Source of the DNA: Candidatus Krumholzibacteriia bacterium
Lineage (GTDB): Bacteria > Krumholzibacteriota > Krumholzibacteriia > LZORAL124-64-63
Length of the DNA: 12,567 nt
Reading direction: 5' to 3'
Assembly: GCA_014859985.1 (NCBI GenBank)
Contig: JACZKN010000109.1
Coordinates: 1-12,567, forward strand
Made by a program: the position numbers and the translations under genes. Of this stretch, positions 1 through 5,486 are shown in pieces. The notes beneath the pieces are model-generated. The model did no database searches. It was not told where the DNA came from and saw only the letters and a list, made by a program, of their open reading frames with translations. Numbering within the stretch: the first letter of the stretch is position 1; every line of letters starts with the position of its first letter.

Positions 1-1
1 G

Positions 2-355
2 GAGGTCATGGACGTGGCGGCGCCTTGCGTGCCCACCGGCCTGGCGGCCGGGCGCATCGTTCCGGCGGAGAACCCGCGCACGGTGTGCGACGGCCTGCGC
101 ACCTCCCTGGGCGAGAAGACCTTCGCCGTCATCCGCGAGCAGGTGGCCGCCATCTGGACCGTGGACGACCCGGCCACCGTCGCGGCGATGCGCCTGATCT
201 GGGAGCGCATGAAGATCATCGTCGAGCCGTCGTCGGCCGTGTGCCTGGCGGCGCTGCTGCAGCACCCGGACCAGGTGCGCGGCCGGCGCGTGGGCATCAT
301 CCTCTCCGGCGGCAACGTGGACCTGGACCACCTGCCCTGGCTGGCGCGGCCGTGA
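2..355 (+). CDS. PLP-dependent serine/threonine dehydratase or serine racemase, C-terminal part (5' end outside window)
   Basis: This is the last ~117 residues of a fold-type II PLP enzyme of the threonine dehydratase/serine racemase family, which deaminates or racemises hydroxy-amino acids in the cytoplasm. The reading frame is open from base 2 and ends with TGA at 353-355. Family signatures seen are the DGLRTSLGEKTF segment, the stretch ERMKIIVEPSSAV (the conserved K-x-x-x-EPS-x-A region) and the terminal SGGNVDL loop that contacts the cofactor phosphate in relatives. The Schiff-base lysine and substrate loop lie upstream and cannot be inspected. No ACT regulatory domain follows, so it is the short, catabolic-type or racemase-type architecture rather than the long biosynthetic IlvA. 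It probably leads the plus-strand operon, since the next start is 35 bases away. Which reaction it performs cannot be decided from this fragment. Confidence 0.88.
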   Translation, partial: EVMDVAAPCVPTGLAAGRIVPAENPRTVCDGLRTSLGEKTFAVIREQVAAIWTVDDPATVAAMRLIWERMKIIVEPSSAVCLAALLQHPDQVRGRRVGIILSGGNVDLDHLPWLARP

Positions 356-390
356 ACGAAGCGGCCGACCGCAGAACGAAAGGACACCCC

Positions 391-888
391 GTGATCCGCA
401 GCCTCCTCTGCACGCTGCTGGCCCTGTGGACGGCCGGCGCCGCGGCCCAGCCCGGGCCCTGCGCCCTGCCCGAGAACGCCCAGTTCGACTTCTGGCTGGG
501 CACCTGGGACGTCAGCACCGGCGGCACCGTGGTCGGCCGCAACGTCGTGGCCCGGGAGCTCGGCGGCTGCACCGTCACCGAGAACTACCGGACCCTGAAC
601 GGGCCCTACGAGGGGCGCAGCTTCAGCTGGTACGACCCCGTCAGCGGGCGCTGGCAACAGGTCTGGGTGGACAACGGCGGCACGCGCCTGATGCTGTCGG
701 GCCGGCTGAAGGACGGCAGCATGGTGCTGACGGGCGAACGCACCCTGCAGGGCGCGACCGTCAGCGACCGCATCACCTGGACCCCCAACGCCGACGGCAC
801 CGTGCGCCAGCACTGGGAGCAGTCCCGGGACGGCGGCATCGGCTGGGGCACGATCTTCGACGGCCTCTACCGGCGAGCCGAGCCGTGA
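391..888 (+). CDS. Secreted lipocalin-like protein, DUF1579-like (165 aa)
   Basis: A small exported protein with no known reaction. I chose the GTG at 391 because AAAGGA (379-384) lies 6 bases upstream and the protein then opens with a hydrophobic signal peptide (about residues 1-19, ending AAAQ). The mature part starts with a proline/cysteine stretch and the FDFWLGTWDV motif (residues 32-41). That motif is typical of small beta-barrel, lipocalin/DUF1579-like proteins. Repeated short beta-strand patterns follow (SFSWYDP, WQQVWVDN, MVLTGER, ITWTPNADG). Cys24 and Cys60 could form a disulfide after export. Its stop overlaps the next gene's start by 4 bases (GTGA), so the two are probably co-translated. 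The family assignment rests on the N-terminal motif and length; ligand and role are unknown. Confidence 0.8.
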   Translation: MIRSLLCTLLALWTAGAAAQPGPCALPENAQFDFWLGTWDVSTGGTVVGRNVVARELGGCTVTENYRTLNGPYEGRSFSWYDPVSGRWQQVWVDNGGTRLMLSGRLKDGSMVLTGERTLQGATVSDRITWTPNADGTVRQHWEQSRDGGIGWGTIFDGLYRRAEP

Positions 889-1304
889 GCGGGGCGGCGC
901 CGCACACCACGCGGATCCGCGTGCGCGGCTACCACCTGGACCTCTACGGCCACGTGAACAACGCCCGCTACCTGGAATTCCTGGAGGAGGCCCGCTGGGG
1001 CTTCATCGAGTCGGCCCGGGGCCTGGAGTGGTGGCACGACCAGGGGCTGGGCTTCGTGGTGGCGTCGATCACCATCAACTACCGCAAGCCCGCGGGGCTG
1101 GGCACGGACCTGGAGATCCGCTCGGCCGTCGCGCGGCTGGGCGGCCGCAGCGCCGTCATCCACCAGGACGTGGTGGACACCGGCAGCGGCGAACTGGTGG
1201 CCGACGCCGACGTGACCTTCGTGGTCGTCTCCCTGGAAACCGGCCGCCCGGTGGCCCTGGCGGGCGAGCTGCGCGCGGCCCTGGGCGGAAAGGACGCGCC
1301 GTGA
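885..1304 (+). CDS. fadM: Acyl-CoA thioesterase, FadM/YbaW type (hotdog fold, 139 aa)
   Basis: A cytosolic hotdog-fold thioesterase that hydrolyses acyl-CoA; E. coli FadM acts on long-chain, partly degraded unsaturated acyl-CoAs. The N-terminal block VRGYHLDLYGHVNNARYLEF (residues 13-32) is nearly that of E. coli FadM as I recall it, followed by LEEARW. It contains the catalytic-region Asp19 and the HVNNARY helix start. Further family matches are INYRKPA and the closing VALAGELR. Length is that of a full-length family member. The start is the GTG at 885, which overlaps the stop of the secreted gene (GTGA), and the family's N-terminus begins just after it. No strong Shine-Dalgarno precedes it, which fits translational coupling. 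Its own stop overlaps the next GTG in the same manner. Assignment to the family is firm; substrate length is inferred from similarity. Confidence 0.93.
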   Translation: MSGAAPHTTRIRVRGYHLDLYGHVNNARYLEFLEEARWGFIESARGLEWWHDQGLGFVVASITINYRKPAGLGTDLEIRSAVARLGGRSAVIHQDVVDTGSGELVADADVTFVVVSLETGRPVALAGELRAALGGKDAP

Positions 1305-2554
1305 ACGGGGGCGGCCGCTTCGCCTCCCTGCGCACGGTGGGCCCGGGCATTCTCTTCGCCGGGGCCGCGATCGGCGTCTCGCACCTGGTGCAGTCCACCC
1401 GCGCCGGCGCCGGCTGGGGCTTCGGCCTGGCCTGGGCCGTGGTGCTGGCCATGGTCTGCAAGTACCCGTTCATCGAGGCCGGGCACCGCTACACCGTGGC
1501 CGCGGGCGAGAGCGTGCTGGAGGGCTACCTGCGCCTGGGCCGCGGGGCCCTGGGCCTGTTCATGGCCGTGGTCGTGGGCAGCGCCTTCATCACCATGGCG
1601 GCGGTGACGGCGGTGACGGCGGGGCTGGCCGGCGCCCTTTTCGGCTTGGACTGGTCCCTGCCCGCGCTGAGCGCCGCGGTGCTGGGCGTGGCCCTGGCCA
1701 TCTGCGCGGTGGGCCGCTACCGGACCCTCGACACGGTGATGAAGGTGATGGTGCTGGTGCTGGGGTTGCTGACCCTGGTGGCCGTGGCGGTGGCCGCGGC
1801 GCACGGCCCGGTGGGCGTGCCCGACTTCGCGGCGCCCGCGGTGTGGTCGGCGGCGGGGCTCACCTTCCTGCTGGCCTTGATGGGCTGGATGCCCACGCCC
1901 CTGGACGTGGCCGTGTGGCCGTCCCTGTGGATCCTCGAGAAGGCGCGCACCAGCCGCCGGATGCCCACCATGAGCGAAGCGATGGTCGACTTCCACCTGG
2001 GCTACGTGATCACCGGGGTGCTGGCCCTGGCGTTCCTGTCCCTGGGCGCGTTGGTGATGCACGGCACCGGGCGCGAATTCCCGGATTCCGCCGTCGCCTT
2101 CGGCCGCCAGCTCGTGGACATGTACGCCGCCACCCTGGGCGGGTGGAGCCGCTGGGTCATCGCCCTGGTGGCCTTCATCACCATGTTCTCGACCACGCTG
2201 ACGGTGCTGGACGGCTACGCCCGTACCCTGGCCGGGGGCCTGGGCCTGCTGGCCGGAAGGGACCAGGAGCAGCGCCGGCGCGACGGGTTTGTGCTGATGC
2301 CCGTGGTGGCGGGCCTGGGCCTGGTGGTCATCGCCTTCTTCCTGACGGGCATGCGCCTGCTGGTGGACGTGGCCACGGTCCTGGCCTTCCTGGCGGCGCC
2401 GCTGCTGGCCTGGCTGAACATGAAGGTGGTGCGCGGGCCGAAGGTGCCGCCGCAATACCGGCCGGGGCGAGTGCTGACCGCGCTCACCTGGGTGGGCCTG
2501 ACGTTCCTGGCCGGGTTCGGCCTGTTGTGGGTCTGGGTGCGCTGGCTGCGCTGA
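1301..2554 (+). CDS. Nramp-related (SLC11-like) membrane transporter lacking the canonical DPGN motif (417 aa)
   Basis: A polytopic inner-membrane protein with about 11 hydrophobic segments, related to the Nramp/SLC11 divalent-metal transporters (LeuT fold). The family's opening GPG (residues 14-16) and the hydrophobic pattern of helix 1 are present. Where classical Nramps have Asp-Pro-Gly-Asn, this protein reads GVSH (25-28), followed by LVQSTRAGAGWGF. In the helix 6 region the motif is GWMPTPLD (195-202): the Met-Pro pair is kept but the usual histidine is threonine. It therefore belongs to a divergent branch, and Mn/Fe transport should not be assumed. The GTG start at 1301 is chosen because it overlaps the fadM stop (GTGA) and has GGAAAGGA (1287-1294) six bases upstream. 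A palindrome follows directly after the stop. Confidence 0.85.
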   Translation: MNGGGRFASLRTVGPGILFAGAAIGVSHLVQSTRAGAGWGFGLAWAVVLAMVCKYPFIEAGHRYTVAAGESVLEGYLRLGRGALGLFMAVVVGSAFITMAAVTAVTAGLAGALFGLDWSLPALSAAVLGVALAICAVGRYRTLDTVMKVMVLVLGLLTLVAVAVAAAHGPVGVPDFAAPAVWSAAGLTFLLALMGWMPTPLDVAVWPSLWILEKARTSRRMPTMSEAMVDFHLGYVITGVLALAFLSLGALVMHGTGREFPDSAVAFGRQLVDMYAATLGGWSRWVIALVAFITMFSTTLTVLDGYARTLAGGLGLLAGRDQEQRRRDGFVLMPVVAGLGLVVIAFFLTGMRLLVDVATVLAFLAAPLLAWLNMKVVRGPKVPPQYRPGRVLTALTWVGLTFLAGFGLLWVWVRWLR

Positions 2555-2560
2555 CCGGGC

Positions 2561-2580
2561 AGGGCCCCCCGGGGGGCCCT
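2561..2580. terminator. Perfect 20-base GC palindrome between convergent genes, candidate bidirectional terminator
   Basis: AGGGCCCCCC followed immediately by its reverse complement GGGGGGCCCT. It starts 6 bases after the transporter stop and includes the last base of the stop of the convergent secreted gene. There is no T-run on either side, so if it terminates transcription it is a GC-hairpin-only type, plausible in a high-GC genome. The palindrome is certain; the function is inferred from position. Confidence 0.6.
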
Positions 2581-3332
2581 CAGCGGTAGGTGGCCTTCAG
2601 GCCGCCCCAGCTGGCGCCCTCGGCGGGGACCGCGCCGCAACCGCCGCCCTCGGTCAGCTCGACCTTCGTGATCCAGTGGGACGGCGGGGGGACCAGATCG
2701 ACAGGCGCTACCGTGCCGTAGACATCGACCGTCCGCCCGACCAGTTCGCCGATGGGCGCGCCCAGCAGATCCGCGAGGGATTCCGGGGTGTAGACGACAT
2801 TCGAGATCGCCTCGGTCCAGCAGTTCTCGGCGCAGGCGGCGAAGGTGTAAAGGGGGTACTCGGGCGTGCTGTAGTCCGGATCCGGCACGATCGTTCCCCG
2901 CAGGAACGGCACTTCGGTGCAGGAGACGAGGGTCCGGGGCGGATGGCCGTTGCCGGAGAACATCAACGGCTCAAGCGAGCCATCGGGACGAACGACGAAG
3001 GGCACGTAGCGGAACACCGCCGCCTCGGGGGGCGCGGGCAGCAGCACGCTGGCCCGGAACGACCAGCCGAAGGCTTCGGCGTTCTCGTAGATCTCCACGG
3101 CCACGGGTTCGTCAGGGACCAGTTCCGACGGCAGGCAGACACCGACAGCCTCCCGCCGGAACACCAGGCCGGCGATCTCGCCATCGACGTCCGGATTGTA
3201 GGGGCCATTCGCAGAAACGTGGTGCACACCGTCTTCGCAATAACCTCCCGCGGCGCCGACCAGCGCGTCTGCTCCGGTCGCCCAGCCCGCCGCCCCAAGC
3301 CCCATGAAGACCGCAATCAGGGTCCGCTTCAT
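2580..3332 (-). CDS. Secreted six-cysteine protein of unknown function (250 aa)
   Basis: I do not recognise this family. The ATG at 3332 is preceded by GGAGG (3346-3342) at a 9-base spacing. The first ~22 residues form a signal peptide (MKRT, hydrophobic stretch, then ADA). The mature protein has six cysteines (32, 66, 138, 167, 171, 232), an even number suggesting up to three disulfides outside the cytoplasm. Residues ~197-232 alternate hydrophobic and polar residues (GELVGRTVDVYGTV, then WITKVELTE) like a small beta-barrel (OB-like) segment. The chain ends in SWGGLKATYR. I have the impression that W-G-x-hydrophobic-K-x-x-Y tails recur in secreted proteins of some FCB-related lineages, but could not check this. 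The putative promoter contains an 11-base homopolymer run, so expression may vary. The upstream gene on the same strand ends 128 bases away, so this gene is probably transcribed alone. Confidence 0.75.
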   Translation of the reverse strand: MKRTLIAVFMGLGAAGWATGADALVGAAGGYCEDGVHHVSANGPYNPDVDGEIAGLVFRREAVGVCLPSELVPDEPVAVEIYENAEAFGWSFRASVLLPAPPEAAVFRYVPFVVRPDGSLEPLMFSGNGHPPRTLVSCTEVPFLRGTIVPDPDYSTPEYPLYTFAACAENCWTEAISNVVYTPESLADLLGAPIGELVGRTVDVYGTVAPVDLVPPPSHWITKVELTEGGGCGAVPAEGASWGGLKATYR

Positions 3333-3367
3333 GCTGTTCCCCCTCCCGTCCATCGTCGCACCCCTAG

Positions 3368-3399
3368 AAGATACCACATTCGAGGGGGGGGGGGCGCAA
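3368..3399 (-). promoter_or_regulatory. Candidate promoter with an 11-C run between -35 and -10
   Basis: On the minus strand TTGCGC (3399-3394) could be a weak -35. TATCTT (3373-3368), preceded by TGG (an extended -10 TGn), could be the -10. The spacer is 20 bases, longer than the optimal 17, and is largely a run of C (G on the plus strand at 3384-3394, 11 bases, one shared with the -35). The start point would be near 3361, giving a leader of about 28 bases with GGAGG before the ATG at 3332. Gain or loss of C residues would change the spacing. The elements are weak and the call is an inference. Confidence 0.4.
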
Positions 3400-3400
3400 G

Positions 3401-3438
3401 CGCTGGTTTGTTTCAGCCCTGCCCCCCATGCACCAGCG
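3401..3438. repeat. 7-base inverted repeat CGCTGGT/ACCAGCG, possible weak terminator or operator
   Basis: CGCTGGT at 3401-3407 and ACCAGCG at 3432-3438 can pair around a 24-base loop. It lies 22 bases past the stop of the TonB-C-like gene and just upstream of the poly-C promoter of the next gene. It could end the former's transcript or bind a regulator. There is no T-run. The repeat is visible; the function is uncertain. Confidence 0.3.
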
Positions 3439-3460
3439 GGCCGGGCGTTCCTGGCGGGAG

Positions 3461-4198
3461 TCAGCGCTCCGGCGGCAATGGTCTCATGCCAAGTCGGGTG
3501 AGCTTCCATCCCTCGCCGTCGTGCGTGAACCAGAAAACCGGCCGTGTGTGCTGCGTGCGGGCCGTAATGTCCCACAACACCTCGCGGCTGAGGAGCCGGC
3601 CGTTCAGTGCGGTGCTCAGGGCGATGCCGCGCACGGACTCCAGATCCTCGTCCGGTCCGCGGGCCGGTTCGAAATGGGACCTCAGGCTGTCCCACACGGC
3701 AGCCGGCATGTCTCCCTGGAAAAGGACTCCGGCGTGGCGGTAACGGTCGTCCGGCGCCGCCGGGGGCGACAGCTCGCGGAGGAAGGGGGCCGGACCCAGT
3801 GCGCGGCACACTTCGGGCGTCGAGTCGGTGCATTCGGCCGTCGTGTTGCCGAATGCGTATACCAGGTTCAGGGTGCCGGCCGTCGGGTGGCCGTCGTGGC
3901 AGGCCGGCGTATAGGCGCTGCCCCGCGCTGCCTCGGCTGCCAAGCGCGTCAGCAGCGGGTGCGCCGATTGCGTTGCCGTGATGTCCTGGATTCGCCCGTC
4001 GGGCAGGATCTCGACCCGCAGGTGCACATCTCCCTCGATACGGCTCATGACCACGATCGGATCCCAGGCGGGAATCACCGTGTCGATCATGGCCGGAGCC
4101 GCGTCACCGCCGACCACGTCGACCGGGGTTGGGGACGCCGGGATCGCCGCCTGGACACTGAGGGCAACACCGACGACGAGGACGATCCGCTTCGCCAT
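3461..4198 (-). CDS. Secreted protein with an N-terminal TonB-C-like domain and a unique C-terminal half (245 aa)
   Basis: The ATG at 4198 has GGAGG (4208-4204) five bases upstream, and it begins a short signal peptide (MAKRIVLVVGVALSVQAA). Residues about 40-116 match the pattern of the TonB C-terminal domain: a DP...EGDVHLRVEILPDGRI strand-turn-strand, then a SAHPLLTRLAAEAARGSAYTP helix leading to PA, then HPTAGTLNLVYAF. In TonB this domain links inner-membrane energy to outer-membrane transporters. Similar domains also occur in stand-alone periplasmic proteins. Here there is no proline-rich spanning linker. A further ~125 residues (with Cys123 and Cys131) follow that I do not recognise, ending FWFTHDGEGWKLTRLGM. 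It is more likely a periplasmic protein using the fold for binding than a true TonB. It has its own candidate promoter downstream of the P-loop gene's hairpin. Confidence 0.72.
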   Translation of the reverse strand: MAKRIVLVVGVALSVQAAIPASPTPVDVVGGDAAPAMIDTVIPAWDPIVVMSRIEGDVHLRVEILPDGRIQDITATQSAHPLLTRLAAEAARGSAYTPACHDGHPTAGTLNLVYAFGNTTAECTDSTPEVCRALGPAPFLRELSPPAAPDDRYRHAGVLFQGDMPAAVWDSLRSHFEPARGPDEDLESVRGIALSTALNGRLLSREVLWDITARTQHTRPVFWFTHDGEGWKLTRLGMRPLPPER

Positions 4199-4232
4199 GA
4201 GAACCTCCAGCGACTTGCCGTTCATCCCGCGG

Positions 4233-4261
4233 AGTATAACGCAAGCCCCCCGGGGTGAGAA
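4233..4261 (-). promoter_or_regulatory. Candidate sigma-70-like promoter inside/after a terminator hairpin
   Basis: On the minus strand TTCTCA (4261-4256, 4 of 6 to TTGACA) and TATACT (4238-4233, 5 of 6 to TATAAT) are separated by exactly 17 bases. The start would be near 4226, giving a leader of about 28 bases to the ATG at 4198. The -35 hexamer overlaps the loop and inner stem of the terminator hairpin at 4245-4274. Spacing and match are good for this GC-rich sequence; no experiment supports it. Confidence 0.5.
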
Positions 4262-4274
4262 CACTCCGGGGGGC
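4245..4274 (-). terminator. 13-bp GC-rich hairpin with AGAA loop after the P-loop gene
   Basis: GCCCCCCGGGGTG pairs with CACTCCGGGGGGC (one G-T pair) around the tetraloop AGAA. It starts 33 bases beyond the stop of the minus-strand P-loop gene. On the minus strand it is followed by TTGCGTTAT, a weak T-bearing tail. It shares the CCCCCCGG/CCGGGGGG core with the palindrome at 2561-2580. Confidence 0.65.
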
Positions 4275-4306
4275 CGATCCGTGCGCGCACATGCGGACTG
4301 CCGCAG

Positions 4307-5281
4307 CTAGCCCTTGTGGCCATGCATCAGGTGGTCGAAGGCCTCCTTGAGCCCCTTCTGCAGCGCCTGCACGTCCTTGGCCGACCACTTGTCCTGGTCC
4401 TCGCGGATGAACGACGTCTTGTCCACGCGGTTGTCGAAGCGGCCCAAAGGCAGGTGGAACGCCTTGCCGTCCCGCTCGACGCGCACCGTGTCCGGCTTGT
4501 CCGACTGCTCCAGCAGCCAGGCCATGTCGTCGCAGCCGTAGTCGCCGTACATCACGGCCATGGGCACGCCGTGGTGCAGGATGCTGCCCGGGTCGTCCGG
4601 GTCGGTGCGGGCGGTGTTCTTGCGCCGCGACTCCTCGGGCGTGACCCAGATGTAGAGGATCGAGGCCTTGGCGAGGATTGCCGGCGAGAGCTGGGCCAGG
4701 CTGTGCTTGTAGCCGAACGGCCGGGGCAGGGGCATCGGCGAGCCGTCGGCGCCGCCGCGGGCGAACTCGATGACGATGGTCTTGCCTTCCAGCGTGCTCG
4801 GCACCTGGGCCACCTTGTCCTTGAGCAGCGTGCGCGCCTCGGCCTCGATGGGCGCGGCGATCTCCTTGCGCAGGGCTTCGGGCAGCTTGCCCAGCACCGG
4901 CTCGCCGCCGCAGCGCTGCCGCGCCCGGTCGATGCGGTCGAAGAGCCACAGGGCCGCCGACTCGGGGGCGGGCCGGCGGCCGGCCACCACGTCGTCGTAG
5001 TCCTCGTTCATCAGCTCGATCAGGGCCAGCCAGTCGACGGGGTTGCGGAAGGGCAAAGCCGGCGAGATGAAGAACGCGCCCTCGTGGCCGCGGGCGGTCA
5101 GTTCGTCGCTGACGCGCCGCATGATGTGCACGTAGGGGAAGTCGTCCAGCTGCACCGTGTGGCCGATGCCGAACTGCTCGTGGCACTGCTCGGGAGTCAG
5201 GCTGGCCAGGTAGCGGCGGGCCTCGGACTTGCCGCTGGCGGGCAAAGCCAGCAGCAACAGGACATCGATGTGCTTGGGCAT
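4307..5281 (-). CDS. P-loop NTPase-like protein of unrecognised family (324 aa)
   Basis: A soluble cytoplasmic protein; I do not recognise the family. The N-terminus has a beta-strand (HIDVLLLLAL) running into a Walker A loop, ALPASGKS (residues 12-19), as in small nucleotide or metabolite kinases. DD at 46-47 (VQLDDFPYVH) may serve in catalysis or magnesium binding. TIVIEFARGG (168-177) looks like a Walker-B-type strand. SILYIWVTPEESRRKNTART (207-226) resembles the strand plus arginine-rich lid region of kinases. The segment MAVMYGDYGCDDM (241-253) is distinctive. The start ATG at 5281 has AAAGGA (5293-5288) at a normal distance. It is divergent from the dienelactone-hydrolase gene and is followed by a hairpin, so it is probably monocistronic. 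NTP binding is likely; substrate and pathway are unknown. Confidence 0.75.
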   Translation of the reverse strand: MPKHIDVLLLLALPASGKSEARRYLASLTPEQCHEQFGIGHTVQLDDFPYVHIMRRVSDELTARGHEGAFFISPALPFRNPVDWLALIELMNEDYDDVVAGRRPAPESAALWLFDRIDRARQRCGGEPVLGKLPEALRKEIAAPIEAEARTLLKDKVAQVPSTLEGKTIVIEFARGGADGSPMPLPRPFGYKHSLAQLSPAILAKASILYIWVTPEESRRKNTARTDPDDPGSILHHGVPMAVMYGDYGCDDMAWLLEQSDKPDTVRVERDGKAFHLPLGRFDNRVDKTSFIREDQDKWSAKDVQALQKGLKEAFDHLMHGHKG

Positions 5282-5314
5282 GGGTCGTCCTTTCGGGCGG
5301 TGGCAGACGGGGGC

Positions 5315-5335
5315 GCATTCTCGCGCAATTCTCGC
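5315..5335. repeat. Tandem 10/11-base direct repeat in a divergent intergenic region
   Basis: GCATTCTCGC (5315-5324) is followed directly by GCAATTCTCGC (5325-5335). The two copies differ by one inserted A and are one helical turn apart. They lie ~35 bases upstream of the P-loop start, in the 205-base gap shared with the divergent hydrolase gene. A regulator site is possible. I see no convincing -35/-10 pair for either gene in this gap. Confidence 0.35.
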
Positions 5336-5486
5336 TCAATCCGCCATTAAACGTCCAACGGGGCCAAAGGTCAAGGCGGTGTGGGCGCGACCGTCCGCGG
5401 GCGGCCCGCCCCTGGCGGCGAACGGTGTTTGGGGCTTCATTTTGGACGCTCCATCTCCCCATTCGATTCCGGCAAGGGAGGCATTG

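Noticed and set aside
1079..2455. 458-codon open frame opposite the transporter
   Set aside because: His/Gln/Gly/Arg-rich antisense shadow of a membrane protein; no start site or motif.
2676..3743. 355-codon plus-strand frame running through the secreted protein and poly-G region
   Set aside because: Translation is Arg/Gly/Pro-rich without motifs, and it runs across the promoter and hairpins of the minus-strand genes.
3333..3833. N-terminal extension of the six-cysteine protein to far upstream starts
   Set aside because: It would run across the poly-C run and into the neighbouring gene, and would bury the clear signal peptide that begins at 3332.
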